This document shows positions 1-13,169 of a stretch of DNA of 64,000 bases, piece by piece (within the stretch, counting starts at the first letter, position 1; every line of letters starts with the position of its first letter). The position numbers were made by a program, and so were the translations under genes. Source of the stretch: Sinonovacula constricta (Eukaryota; Mollusca; Bivalvia; Cardiida; Solecurtidae); contig CM017555.1 of NCBI GenBank assembly GCA_007844125.1, positions 21,907,669-21,971,668 on the forward strand, written 5' to 3'. The notes beneath the pieces are model-generated. The model saw only the letters and a list, made by a program, of their open reading frames with translations, made no database searches and was not told the origin of the DNA.

Positions 1-1335
1 TGGATTTCTTACTACAGAAGTCGCCTAAAGCCACTGTCACACTTATAATTCCTTTTAAGAAGAGTGTACCTTATAATCATGTGTGTTTTTTTTGTTAATA
101 TTTGACATTTTAAAGGTGTATGAATTATACTTGCTTTTACAGTCTGTTAATTATACCCCTCAAAAAATCATCCCAAACCCATATCCTGGTATATTAAACA
201 CTAGGCAAGTCATAAATCTTATTTATTTGCAAACAACATACAAAGGTTAACAAGCCAAAGTGCTGGAGACTATGCAGCAAGAAGTGCAGATTTCAGTCAG
301 ACAGCTCCATAAGTGGGTCAGCTGATCTAGATCTACACTGTTTGCCTGAGCCTGATCAATATGTGTGTAGCAGTTAGGGATCAATAGCATTACACTACAG
401 TCAAGTTGAACCTTATATTAATATTGAAATTGTCTAGACATTTCAATAGATATTATAAATAATGTAGGAATAAACAACCTTGATTTTTTTGTGAAATTCA
501 AGAACGGTTTTGTTCAAAACTTTATTTGATATGGAGTTAATTGCTATGTATCCAGACATGAATTGATTGAATAAATGGCTAACAAAACTTGCGCCTTAAG
601 AAGAACAAGTTACTTGCTAAATACATATACAAAATAAAGACTTGATTTACTTTCAAATAAAATAATAGTTACTTGAAAGCTGTATGTCTGAATGACATTA
701 GTATATTGGAAAATATTTTCAAAGTTTTGTTTATGAAGATTTAATCAATGAATAAATAATTATAAATTATACTATTTACACAAAGGAAACTCTCAGTTGG
801 CTTTGTTGATTTTAGTTACATGGATTAGAAACCCAAATAAATTGCCTACTGTTTCATATTAAATCATAATTAGCCCTAAGCTTGTTAAGCACACAATTTA
901 AAGGCTTAAGAAAATCATGCAGATACAGCAACAAATCTAAAACAAATCATCACGATTCTGGACTAGAGATAACTTAATTACAAACTGGGATTGTATAACA
1001 ACATGGGTTGTAACACAGCTTCCTGTCTGGAGCTGTCTGGTTAGAATTTACATTATTTGTTGCTGTCATGAAAACTTCCAAGGTTTTAGCCAATAATTAA
1101 GAATTTCTTACAGTTCATTAACAAATGAAGCTGGCTAGAAAGAGTTCAGTATTAAAACTGCAGCTGAGGCAAAAATAAATAACACATGAGAATCCAGGAA
1201 TCGAGGTTAAAAACACTAAGCTTGAGTCTGAGTATTACCTCAAGCGTCTCATTGGATAAAATTTTACTCCAGTTCTTGAATCTGACCAATTAGAGGCATT
1301 AAAATGACCTCAAACTGAAGCTCAAAGTTTTATAA
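1..1335. other. AT-rich intergenic with old repeat fragments
   Basis: No coding signal was found. Fragments of one interspersed repeat appear near 285-375 and 1010-1065. They carry the words 'gatctacactgtttgcctgag' style and 'tctggttagaatttacattatttg', related to copies at 1750-1855, 2524-2592 and 54650-54760. The rest is anonymous AT-rich sequence. Confidence 0.4.
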
Positions 1336-1500
1336 CCTCAACCAAGATGAGCTAAGCAGGTGAATCATTGACCTTTATAGCAAAAGGACGCAGGTTTGAG
1401 ACCCAGACAGGCAGCACATTTATCTACCTAAATACAGATAGTACCTAGCCTCATACCAAGAGAACTAAGCCAAGTTGTATACAAACACTAAGAAATAAAT
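1335..1500 (+). repeat. tRNA-derived SINE head, degenerate
   Basis: A tRNA-like head ends in the B-box-like word 'caggtttgagaccc' near 1391. It resembles the clearer SINE heads at 39.9 and 53.8 kb but is diverged. A polymerase III origin is inferred from the box only. Confidence 0.35.
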
Positions 1501-1921
1501 AATATCTAAATAGGTAATAATACGCCAACTGACTTAAACTTAACCCATTTCATGCTACAGTACTTATAAGCAACACTGTCAGAGGAGTGGAAAAAGTGAG
1601 CTCCATCAGGATAAAAACCAGACCTCACTCATACTAGCAGGTCACTGTAGCAAATGAGCTTAAGTGGCTCTGTGAATGAACCAATGAAATGCTACAATAC
1701 CAAAACCTCATACAAAGCTAACAAGTAATATTTTTTCTAAAGACTCTACAGCAAATAATTCAGATCCCGATCAGACAATATCCACACAGTAGCTGGCTGA
1801 TCTGGATTTACATTATTTGCCTTAGTTTTATCACTGTATGAGTAGCTGGCTAAGAGTAAAAAACAAATATGATTACTGTCATCAAATCCATAAATAAAAA
1901 AAAGCAGAAAACATAACAACT

Positions 1922-2095
1922 GCTTAGCCTCTCACCATGTGGGTTCCAGTCCTGTTCAAAGTGAAGAACTTCAACTGACCTGCAGTGTCCCAGGGGTTCT
2001 ACCTAGACATTTGTCTCAGGTCTTTCTCAACCACAATTGAACATCGGTATAATAACCATAAATGGTTGCAGTGATGTATTTCAAAAGTAAAACAC
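1922..2095 (+). repeat. SINE fragment, body and tail
   Basis: It contains the SINE body words seen elsewhere in the window: 'ggttctacctagacatttgtc', then 'aataaccataaatggttgcagtgatgta'-like text. The order matches the full copies at 39900-40135 and 53803-54058. The tRNA head is diverged. Confidence 0.55.
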
Positions 2096-2526
2096 ATGCT
2101 TACCACCCCAGTGGTACAACAATCCTTCAAGTGGGCAGCTAGTTTTATCCAAGCGTCTTTCCATAATCATTTTACTCCTCATTAAACCTCATTAACACAG
2201 ATGTAGCAACATCACGTCACAGGTACAGCAGCCTTGTAAAACACTTCCTCGCCCCATGGGGGTAATAAACAGATATTGATCCCCCACACTCAATGCAGTC
2301 TACATTGTTTACAAGGCCAATTTATAAAACATGGATGATCCTTAAATCTGATAATGGGTGTATATAATATAGTACTATACTTAACCGAGCGTCACAGCAC
2401 ATATTGACAAGTGGGGTAAATTTACCCGTAATATGCGTCACTTTGTTACCAACTAAATTCTTAGACATCATCGTATATCAATTCGCCAATATGGTGCCTA
2501 GACTTATTGCTAGTGACTGAGCAGCA

Positions 2527-2592
2527 AAAAGTGTAGATCCAGATCAGATAGCAAATAGTAGGGAGCTGGCCTAGCTGGATCTACACTTTTTA
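2527..2592. repeat. 17-bp perfect inverted repeat in interspersed repeat
   Basis: The arm aaaaagtgtagatccag (2527-2543) is the exact reverse complement of ctggatctacacttttt (2576-2592), with a loop of about 32 nt. The words recur imperfectly at 285-375, 1750-1855 and 54650-54760, so this is probably the core of a short fold-back element family. Confidence 0.6.
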
Positions 2593-2599
2593 ACATAGC

Positions 2600-4640
2600 C
2601 ATATCAATAAATGCTTAGCAGGCCAAGAGTTTATGCATACTTACAGCACCTATCTATAGGCGTAACATTGGTGTTATCTTGTTACAATCAGTAAGTCATA
2701 GCATTTTTAAAAGAGCCCTAGTTTCTGATGCATACTCAGCTTTTGTTTTATACAAAAATGCTGAATGAGCTTATGGTGTGAATGAATGAACACATGGTAC
2801 TTAATGGCCAATAATGGCAGGGTTTAAGCTGCTCTTTATTTAGGGTTGTATTCATAATGAAATTTAGTTATTTTGTTTTATTTAACCTAAGGAATTTTCA
2901 TAACTTTTTGAAAATTCTGATTCTTTTAAGTTTGAAAGGTGTTATGAATAAGTTTGTTTTTAAATCTTGTATGTAAGGAAAAATTTCAAGGTTAAAGAAG
3001 AATTCTTAGTTTCAGTCTTTCAATTACTGATTTAAAAAACAACAATATAATTCTCAAAGTGAATACATTTTGCTTTATTTTAAACTTCCATTAAAAATAT
3101 TTGTGGACAATGTGCCTCACTTAGACAAAATTAATATTACTTATCAAAACACCAGAATGAGACCATCCAGTGGTTATTGGGAAGAAAGACTGAATACAAA
3201 TATCTCAGTAAAGCCAACAAGTTGCAAGCCAGCTGGAAGACCTCCCCATAAAAAAATTGTCACCTTGACTGGGACTAAAATGCAGACGCTGGCAGCCAGT
3301 GAGGGGCCAAGAAGTCAGAGGGTGTTACAAGTCTGTGACACTCTCGCTCTTTGCCACCCTTGCACTCTCACTTATTGGTTCACAGCTGATGGGTCCAAGA
3401 GCCAAGGTTATAAAACACTGAGCTCGGAGCTGAGTTCAACCTCAAGTATCTCATTTGGTAAAGTTTGAATCAAGTCCAAAATCTAACCAATCATAATTTA
3501 AGCTAAATATGTACCTAAAAGTACAAGGTCTCAGAAAGAGAAATTATTGATTTTGACTGAAAAAAAAAATTATGTTGAAATTGGCGTGCTTCAAAATACC
3601 TCACTTGTGAAATTTAATATTAAACACGTGTACACTCTTCTCATAGTTTCGTGATTTCTCATGATTTCTATAATTCTTTTTCAAGTATACCCACATAGAA
3701 GATACGTGTGACTTTTGCTCAATCTTCTCAGAAATAGATTTTATTTTCAGCTAGGTTTAAATGGACAACCAAACAAGCAATTAAATTCTGCTAGGTAAAT
3801 GGACAACAAAAAAAAGAAAAACAATAATTTAATTGAAAACATGCCAGTTTAGAAAACAATCAACTTAGAATTAATACTGATAATAAAATATCATTTGAGG
3901 TGTCTCTGTGGTCTCTTCTTTACATTTTATAGTATGCATTTCAATGCTGGTTGAGTGACTAAAATGGTATACATTTAGATACATGATTGTGAATGCAAAG
4001 TGTTGAAATTAAACAAAATAAACGGATTTCTTCTCCAGACATTTGGTTTGCTGTTCAAAACAAAGCCACATTTTTATTTATTGCTATTGATCACAAAGTT
4101 CTTGAGTTTAGTGCTTGCTTTTTGGTCAGAGAGATGCTTAGTAGCAGAACACGTAATTCTCTGTTCAACTGGAGATCATTTAAAATATATTACAACGTTT
4201 AAGCTCTTGAAAAAATCATGGCAAAACAGTATGCATATTCATTTAACGGAAATCGAAATTCCAATCCAAGCATAGTTGAAGGAATGAGGAATTATTTCAT
4301 AACAGACAATTCCAATCCTTAAACGCACGTTTCATCAAATGCATTTCTAACCAAGATAACTATTTGTTTGGTACACATTTTGAAACTTTGATAAAATTGT
4401 AAGAATCAGTTTTCGCGATTTTATTCTTTAGCGATGAAATTATATCATGGCAATACCTCTTCGCATGGAGGACATTAGATCTAATAAAGTAGATAAAGAA
4501 CAAGACTTCAGTCATGTTTTTTCCACCTAATTATGTTTACCTCATAGCTTATTTTGTTGATAATACTCTACAAAAGAATGTTTTAAAACCGAACCGTGGC
4601 CGCCATTTTAACTATGAGAATTAGAAACACCTCGCCCTCT
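2600..4640. other. AT-rich intergenic
   Basis: No gene is supported. An open frame at 3070-3468 has no recognisable domain and overlaps a repeat: the text at about 3413-3500 resembles 1218-1300 ('acctcaag..tctcatt.ggtaaa..tt'). It is therefore not called. Confidence 0.4.
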
Positions 4641-4647
4641 TCACACT

Positions 4648-4718
4648 TCGCCCTCCCTTAACTGGTAACAGTTCGCCCTTAACTGGTAACAGTTCGCCCT
4701 TGATCGGTAACATGTCGC
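4648..4718. repeat. 22-bp minisatellite, 3-4 units
   Basis: The unit 'cttaactggtaacagttcgccc' occurs three times with decay at the edges (last unit 'cttgatcggtaacatgtcgcc'). It is a short tandem array with no coding sense. Confidence 0.7.
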
Positions 4719-4719
4719 C

Positions 4720-5141
4720 GTCGGATATAAGTGTATACTTGTTAACTTATTTATAATTATTTCTACACCATTCACACCAATTTGCCTTTGTCTTCGTCTC
4801 CATATGTATTATGAGTTTTATTCTATGTTTATTCATAAACATCCCTTCTGCTTTCTCACTCGGGGCTTGGGACCCATCGTTGGCGTAGGTCTAGTTAATG
4901 TTTTGATTTTTTTTGATTTTTTTTTTTTTTATGAAAGTTTTGAGCCAAAATAAAATTTAAAAGGTATGGTATGCCGTTATAAAAATGAGATACTTTATAC
5001 AACACTTGTGTCCTTTAAATGTCACGTGAAATAATTGTACTTTACTTATCAACCGGGGCGTAAATGACAAATGGCGACGCAAGCATCGAGCTAGTTGACG
5101 CGTTGTGATATTCCTTTGTCTGTACTCTTCCCACAGCTTTA
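4720..5141. other. Intergenic
   Basis: AT-rich sequence with a T homopolymer near 4907-4930. No gene or clear repeat was seen. Confidence 0.3.
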
Positions 5142-6260
5142 TTAGTCGGTCTTGGATGTCTTTAGTCTTATTACTTTGATAGCGGTGTAATTTCTCTCTT
5201 TGACGAGCTTCTCTTGTAGTCTGACATCATTGGATTCCTTGTAGAGCAGCTGAATCAGCACATAGAATGGTAGATTGCCCTTATGTGCTCGTTGGTTTAG
5301 TTTGTTGTGGTAGCCCTCGGTGTCGTTGTTGGTCCTTATGGCTCTTCCGTACACACTCCACGAGTCGATGCTCCCCACACTGCTGTTCATCCATGTCTGT
5401 TCTACGTAGTCGAAGTAGTTGTTTGTCATCTTTGTTGCTGATTTCTTCTTTAGCTGCTTGAATGCTTCTGGTATTTCGTCTGCTGGTAGAGGGAGTGCGA
5501 ATGTCTTCCGCTGTGAATGTTTAGGCTGTGAACATCTCCGTTGGCCTCATATGCGTTCTTCAATCCGATGGACTTCATATGTCTGTACAGAGCCTGTGAA
5601 AAGTGAAACACACATCCCTTGACACGGGCTTCTGGGAATACATAACGGATCTCCATCCACATGGCTGCCTCGAAGTCCACAACAAATGTCTTCGCTTGTA
5701 CGATGATAAGGTTGTCTTTGAGTGTCTTCGGTACCTTCTTGTAGTCCTTCTTCTTGCGACCTGACATTAAAACTGAGCAGAGTGGAACTTGCTTTATGTT
5801 TGCCCACGACCTCATAAGGGCATGGACGGATAGCAGCTGCTTGAACAGCTCCTTAACCACCTTGAATGTAGCGTCGATGTACCATGTCTTCGCCGACGTC
5901 AGAATCTCAAACTGTTTGTTCGTCGCAAACAGTAGATGTTGTCGGTCCTTCACCGCGATGCTCTTCCTGAAAAATGTCTCTGGGATGGTTTTCTGCGGGA
6001 ATTCTTCATCAATGTTGAATTCTAAAGTTGTAGGGTCGTCTGGACGCAGACCCTTGCCCGGCGACTACACGCCATATCTAGGTGCCGTCCTTGCTGCCGG
6101 TGCACCGTGGTTGATTTGCTCCCGATCGACGACGTCTGTGATGATGGTTGATGCTAGAGCGAATATATTTTCACTGGCCTTAGACTTTACTTCCACCTTG
6201 ACTTGCTCGCTGATGCCGATCCCTGGTGCTGCTGGATGCTGGTGGTCCGATCCGTTTCGT
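5142..6260 (-). pseudogene. MULE-type (Mutator-like) DNA transposase, broken
   Basis: This is a decayed transposase of the MULE superfamily. Reading from high to low coordinates, one frame gives a linker ending in RPDDPTTLEF (near 6000-6040). The catalytic block at about 5450-5953 follows: WYIDATFKVV, a region with VPLCSVLMSGRKKKDY, then VVDFEAAMW and GCVFHFSQALYR, matching the spaced acidic residues and C-x2-H style motif of MULE transposases. A second frame (5142-5540) continues with FALPLPADEIPEAF and the typical RTNNDTEGYHNKLN. An in-frame TAG at about 6064 and a frameshift near 5510-5530 make it non-functional. The N-terminus is absent, and I did not find terminal inverted repeats. Confidence 0.85.
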
Positions 6261-6850
6261 TTGAACTAATCTCCGATCTGATGTACGGTGCTCTGGCAGG
6301 ATATCTTTCTCTTTCTGATGCTGCATGTTCACTCACGCTTTTGCACCAGACTTGAGCTGATTCTTCTAGACATACGTGTAGCCGTCAGATGATGCTAATT
6401 TCGATTGACCCCTCACACTTCCTGTGTTGATGATGGTTTTGCTGATATGTTGCTGGTTCTCTTCATTTATGCTGTTGACAGTCCGGTCCTCAATCGATGT
6501 TTGGAAAGACTGGAACTAGCGTGCCTCACGTGGTATGTCACCAGATAAAAAAACTACACGTTACTATAAAGTAATTATTAAAAACACCATGTTACTTTAC
6601 TACGTAGATCTATGTATTTACAATATGGCTTTTGTAGTTTGAAATTTTCTCTGCACGAAAAACGAGGTATGTCTTCAACGAACACCTAAGATTTATAGCT
6701 GCATACTCTTTGAATACAGCAGGTATATAATAGTGATTGCATAACGGTCCATGGAAAATAACTACGACACATAGTGTAATAGTAACGGCATAGTTACCTC
6801 CCCTGGTTCATTCTCACGAACAAAAAAGAAACAAGAAATAGCAGGAATGT
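6260..6850. other. Intergenic downstream of MULE remnant
   Basis: No gene was seen. This stretch may include the decayed 5' part of the MULE element, but I could not follow an open frame. Confidence 0.3.
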
Positions 6851-6945
6851 GAGACATCCAAGGCGCATTAGAGAGCATGCACTAAAAACGAGAAGATGTT
6901 TATCTCGGGAACTAAACACTCTCTTACACCGTCCATTAATTACAG
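6850..6945 (+). repeat. Dispersed repeat family B, left part (interrupted)
   Basis: It carries the family B words 'gacatccaaggcgc', 'agagagcatgcact' and 'ctaaacactctcttacacc..ccattaattac', also found at 12729, 41938 and 43340. The sequence switches to LINE at about 6946. Family B words resume at about 8050 ('ggagtatttggct'), so the LINE probably inserted into this copy. Confidence 0.7.
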
Positions 6946-7975
6946 TCCGTCGTACTTGAAGGCGAGCAGTCCGACACAGTCCCCGTGGAATCCGCCGTCC
7001 CCTAGGGTTCGGTCTTCAGGCATTGTCTCTTTCTATACTACATCAACGACTTACCAGAATCTCTTCACTCTACAGTCAGACTCTTCGCAGATGACACCAT
7101 AATTTACCTGACCATTTCCAATGCTAAAGACTGCAAACTTCTTCAAGATGACCTAGACAAACTCTCACAATGGAAAAAGAAATGGAAAATGGCCTTCCAC
7201 CCAGACAAATGCCAAGTTCTCTCAATTACAAGACAGAAAACTACCATCAAACATGAATACTGCCTCAACAACCACACCCTACAACACGTGAAATCTGCGA
7301 AGTACCTGGGCCTTACCTTCAACCAACAGCTTAAGTGGGGAGAACATATCAGCAACATCACCAACAAAGCAAGTAAAAGCCTCAACTTTATCAGAAGAAA
7401 CCTCAACATCTCATCAACAACAATAAAAGAAACAGCCTACCTATCACTTGTCCACCCTAGTGTCGAATACTCATCAGCAGTATGGGATCCCTATGAAAAA
7501 ACGATATTGGACAGATTGAAAAAATGCAAAGACGTGGTGCCCTATTTGTCAAAAACAACTACAGCAACAGATCCAGCGTAACAGACATGATCCAAGACCT
7601 ACAATTACCATCACTCCAAGACAGAAGAAGAAACAGCAGACTCACTCTCCTGTACAGAATAGCCAATGAAGAAGTTGCGATAATCAAAGAAAACAGACTT
7701 ATCCCAATGCAGCGAAGATCAAGACACACCAACAACAACGCCTACACGATCCCATACTCAGCTACAACCTACAGACAACAGCCATTCTTCCCCAGAACTA
7801 TCAAGGAGTGGAACAGCCTCCCACCTGACATACCATCAGCAGGCTCAGTTGAGTGTTTCAAAGCCAAACTAGCCAAACACTTTCTCTAAATACAAAGTTC
7901 TCTTTTATTTTGAACGCACCACTGTTAATACTCTCACTTTGTTTTCCTATATCTGTCTTCTTGCGCAGCCCAATG
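6946..7975 (+). pseudogene. 5'-truncated non-LTR retrotransposon (LINE), RT domain
   Basis: The C-terminal half of a non-LTR reverse transcriptase (jockey/CR1-like superfamily). From 6961 one frame reads PVESAVP-stop-GSV (the usual PQGSVLG motif with the glutamine codon now TAG at 7003-7005). It continues with LYYINDLPESL, then the catalytic RLFADDTIIY (about 7071-7100), KCQVL, and the thumb region ending at 7581. A frameshift near 7525 is needed to join the tail (7524-7889), which has the LINE C-terminal pattern RRGALFVKNN...FFPRTIKEWNSLP. The endonuclease and the first RT motifs are missing. It is dead by stop and frameshift, and probably inserted into a family B repeat. Confidence 0.88.
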
Positions 7976-8039
7976 GCAATACTACTCAAAGTGTTAAGAG
8001 CGGACAGTATCCAATTGACAGAACGCACCTGATTGGAAT

Positions 8040-8075
8040 ATGATTGGAATATGGATGGAGTATTTGGCTCGTTTT
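8040..8075 (+). repeat. Dispersed repeat family B, right part
   Basis: 'atggatggagtatttggct' resembles family B at 11476 and 42068 ('atgggaagtggagtatttggct'). It completes the copy that the LINE at 6946-7975 splits. Confidence 0.45.
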
Positions 8076-8276
8076 CAGATAACTGGAAAAAATAACGGCC
8101 ATTACATTTTTGTGTTTTGATTCAAATGTGTTTGCATAAGTTGTATTATTAAGGCATTTTTATTTCATATTAACTGCAAAGATACTAATTTTAGAAAAAT
8201 ATAGTGTGTTGCTTGTCATGACTTGGTCATAAGTACATTTTAAAAATTGACATTCTTGAAAAAAATAAATATTTAG

Positions 8277-8282
8277 TTTATT
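8277..8282 (-). terminator. Polyadenylation signal AATAAA of the prokineticin-like gene
   Basis: A canonical AATAAA on the minus strand, about 105 nt past the stop codon at 8385-8387. Confidence 0.65.
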
Positions 8283-8384
8283 TAAGATGAATAACAACAA
8301 CAAAATCGTTCTTATGCATTTAATTATGCAAACTATCATTTCAAACAATCGATTATTTTTTAAAGAGCGGACCTGTCCTTAATT

Positions 8385-9751
<1,367 letters not shown>

Positions 9752-9754
9752 GCT

Positions 9755-10650
9755 CTTGTTTATCGAAACGTCGTTTTATTAACTCCCTGATTGTTGTTTT
9801 CACCATAACATTTCTTCTTCTATTTGTCGACTTGACCTACATTTGCTTATCATGTCTTATCTAAAAGTCACAAATCTCTCTTAAAGGACATTTTACATTC
9901 GTAGTAAATTAATAAATTTACATTTGTATTGATCAAAATCAGTTATTAAGTTATTTTTATGTAATCAGACCTGCTTAGACTTATAATTAACTTTTGTATA
10001 TTTATGATAGGTGGGATAATATGTTGAAATATATTAAATTGGCATTTTAACTAAAAGAAGTCCGCTTGCAAATTATTTCAAGTATTATATATATATATAT
10101 TTTTCTTCTTTATGTTGTTATTTATTGCTGTTATTACAAAACATTGTGTAGATACATCACTTATATAAATCATTCAGAAGGAGTTTACCCACATCCTCTT
10201 GCCTGTAAAAGAACAATCAAGATGTCACATTAATATTCATTGTGACATAGGTACGAAGCGTGTTGCAAAAATAATGGTATGTTTATTTACATGTAAAACA
10301 AAACAAGGTAACGCAGGTGCGCTTCTGGCCGAGCCAGTAGGAGTCATCGCCCTTTTTTTTATTTATTTACTGGCGACGCGTTAGAGCGCGACGCCTATAT
10401 ATGGAATGCTCAATGAAATTTGCACGCGGGGAAAGTTTATTTTGCGGAATTATACAGTGTGAGAAAGACCAATGTATTACCTAATAACAGTGCCTCGGCG
10501 AATAAAAGTTATGTCTCGCGAAGACGGTTATCCTCCCCTGAAAACAGGCAGCGTAATTTTTGCATAGCATGGCCGCACATTTTCGATGCAATGATCAGTA
10601 CCGGTCTAAATGACCTGTTATTGTCCATTATTGAGCATAGGAGTGCAATC
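9755..10650. other. Upstream region of the minus-strand gene and intergenic
   Basis: This is the 5' side of the prokineticin-like gene. No convincing TATA box was found close to its start codon, and the leader may be spliced further up. An (AT)n run lies at about 10087-10100. No other gene was seen. Confidence 0.35.
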
Positions 10651-10860
10651 GGAACTCCTCAGGTAATTCCGTCCTCGGGACTATCATCCCTCGGATGTAT
10701 CTGGTGCAATGATACTTGTTCAAATCACGATCGTTTTGTGCGCTGGAAGTCGGAAAAAATATCGCTAACATGTAGTTCGCATAAAACATAAACAATGCCA
10801 TCGTTTGACAGCTGCGTGTCTGCTGCGCTGGGTAAATTAAAATCGATTTTTTTTTTTAAT
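10650..10860 (+). repeat. Dispersed repeat family C, single copy
   Basis: It shares long stretches with 11096-11430: 'cctcgggac.atcatccc', 'ggatgtatctggtgcaatga', 'aaatcacgatcgttt', 'tgtagttcgca' and 'catcgtttgacagc'. This copy is in one orientation only. Confidence 0.75.
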
Positions 10861-11095
10861 TTGAAGCCGCCACTAACTGAAGTTGTTCAGGCATTGTACT
10901 GAAGTGAGCTGCCAGCCGAGCTGCCATCTTTGTTTTGACGTCTGTCACAAAAGAAGTCCAATTTAGGGAAATGACCGAGGTAATCCGACTACCAACATAC
11001 ATCCGAGAGATTCGTGAATTATCCGAGGTGTTCCGATTGTAATCAGCAGAGTAAGAGTATGTTTAGTTCCCAGGATAGTCATCTTCTTGTTTAAA

Positions 11096-11430
11096 GCGTA
11101 TGCTCCCTACGGTGCCTTGGTCTCGGGACAATCATCCCTTGGATGTATCTGGTGCAATGATACTTGCTTAAATCACGATCGTTTGGTTCGCCGGAAGTCG
11201 AAAGAATATCCCTAAAATGTAGTTCGCATCATCCAGGTTTAATTTACCCACCGCAGCAGAAACGCTGCTGTCAAACGATGCTCATGTTTTGTGCGAACTA
11301 CAATTTAGGCATGTTCTCTTTCCGACTTCCGGCGAACAAAACAATCGAGATTTCATTTAGAATCATTGCACCAGATACATCCGAAGGTTGATTGTCCCGA
11401 GGACGGAATTACCTATGGAGTTCTGATTGT
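11096..11430. repeat. Family C fold-back copy (inverted repeat)
   Basis: The left arm (about 11115-11228, 'cgggacaatcatccc..ggatgtatctggtgcaatgat') is repeated inverted on the right (about 11290-11404, 'atcattgcaccagatacatcc..gattgtcccg'). The middle segment equals the reverse complement of the end of the single copy at 10780-10850. It is a non-autonomous, palindromic repeat. Confidence 0.75.
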
Positions 11431-11439
11431 GCTGATTAA

Positions 11440-11665
11440 TTACATAAACATTTGACAGTAACGAACTATAACTCTGATGGGAAGTGGAGTATTTGGCTAC
11501 TTTTTTAGTTTAACTTGTTCTCTGCTATATCTGTGATTTTTGTCACAGTTCTTACGTTTATTGTTTTTTACTTAAGAGGTTGTTATTCTTAGAAACAAAT
11601 GAACCCAAACGCCATAATAGATAACAACATGGACATTTTACAGCTAAAATACAACAACATGTTTA
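11440..11665 (+). repeat. Dispersed repeat family B, permuted copy
   Basis: It starts with the later family B part ('aacatttgacagtaacgaac', 'atgggaagtggagtatttggct') and runs straight into the part that in the 41.7 kb copy comes first ('tgtcacagttcttacgtttattg', 'ccataatagat'). This order fits a head-to-tail junction of two units. Confidence 0.65.
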
Positions 11666-11699
11666 TTAATGTGGGGATTTCATTTCAAACGTCAGAGAG

Positions 11700-12430
11700 A
11701 TGATTCGTGAATTATCCGAGATCTTCTGCATGGCCAGTAAATAGGATTTTTGTAAGCTGGTTAAAACACATGTGCTCAGCCAAAAAGAAGTATTTTTGCT
11801 TAGCACTAAGCCATATACCAGCGACCCTATTCATAAAGAGTACTAGTTATTATTTCTTGCTTAAACTGAGAATCTTTCTTAAATTTTAAATGGTTTTATT
11901 AAATTTATGAAAATTTCTTTTATCTAATGCAATTTTTCAAGAATCAAGAATATTTGTAAGTTTAAGTCAGCAACTTAGATTCTTCGCGAATACCCCAGAT
12001 CAGTTCCATATGATGAAGCTAATTTTACTTATGTCAACATGCAAAGTTGTGTGATTGATATTTCCAGAAGGTCGTTTGACGTCACTGAAAAACTTGACTC
12101 ATTTATGGCACGAAATTGTACATGAATGTGCCACACAAATATATACTGTCTTCCTCAACATGTTGTTTTTGCGTATCAAAGTGCACAAAATGCTGTCGAG
12201 CATTTTCCTTTAAAGCGATACATATTCTCGAGCAACAATGTAATCGATACACATTTCAAAACAAAAAGAACAAGTCACAGAAGACTGACTAATGTCGATT
12301 GACTCTTCTTTGAGCCTGACTTTGATCCAAATAGACTTAGTAGCACCGGCGAAATCCGTCAAAAACATCTTATGGGTTAAATCGAAAGCTGTTTATTCCC
12401 TATTTTCGAAATAAAATAAATGTGTTAGTC
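11700..12430. other. Intergenic
   Basis: AT-rich sequence with no gene. 'gattcgtgaattatccgag' at about 11703 repeats the text at 11011-11030, which flanks the family C copies. Confidence 0.35.
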
Positions 12431-12431
12431 A

Positions 12432-12650
12432 TTTCCCTTGTGGGAAGGTATCTTTAATTTTCTTTTCTTTAGAAAGCGCTTAAGAGTTTTAATTAATTCT
12501 TATCTCAAAAAATGGCACTCCATTTTATGCCCATACTTCAGTCTTAAGTGTTTCTCAAAAGTTTTAAAAGTAGAAATTCTACAGTTTTCAGCCGTATATA
12601 TCACATACCCACAAGGGAGATAAGAATGCACTTTTAATAGTTAGAGTAAA
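12432..12650. repeat. Possible inverted-repeat element
   Basis: 'cccttgtgggaaggtatctt' at about 12436 and 'cccacaagggagataagaatg' at about 12607 are imperfect reverse complements about 170 bp apart. This may be a small MITE; no target duplication was determined. Confidence 0.35.
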
Positions 12651-12724
12651 GTCCCTTCACATACTAAAAGAGGGAATAAAATCGTGCTATTCGCAATGTA
12701 TAATGCTGCTACATACATGAAAGA

Positions 12725-13060
12725 GCTAGGATGTGAGACATCCAAGGCGCCATAGAGAGCATGCACTTTAAACAAGAAGATGGCTATCATGGGAACTAAA
12801 CACTCTCTTACACTGTCCATTAATTAGGTAAACATTTGACAGTAACGAACTATAACTCTGTTTTTTCCTTGTTCTTTTCTACTTCGGTATTTACCACCTG
12901 CACCATACTCGGTTTCTTTTGTTAAACAATACTTCGCCAAATAGCTGCGAATAGTCTTAAAGAAAGAACAACTCTCCGGAGCGGCGCCAAAAACCTGTAT
13001 GTCAATGATGCATTTGTAGAGCAATGGACTGACATTCGTCGTGTTCAGTTTCAAATTATG
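12725..13060 (+). repeat. Dispersed repeat family B copy
   Basis: It begins 'gtgagacatccaaggcgcc', then 'agagcatgcactttaaac', 'ctaaacactctcttacac', 'aacatttgacagtaacgaac' and 'ctcggtttcttttgttaaac'. The last block is shared with 42159-42180 and 43527-43550. A 113-residue antisense open frame lies over this repeat and is not called. Confidence 0.7.
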
Positions 13061-13169
13061 CCTTAAAAAACAACAAGTACTTTTATTTTTGCATATGTCA
13101 CTGTTTTGTTCCTTTCCTTGTTTGTCAGTGAATAGTTTAGTTACAGGTCTTAAAATTATCAACAAACAA

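Noticed and set aside
3070..3468. 132-residue open frame
   Set aside because: No motif, no promoter or splice context, and part of it is a repeat also seen near 1218.
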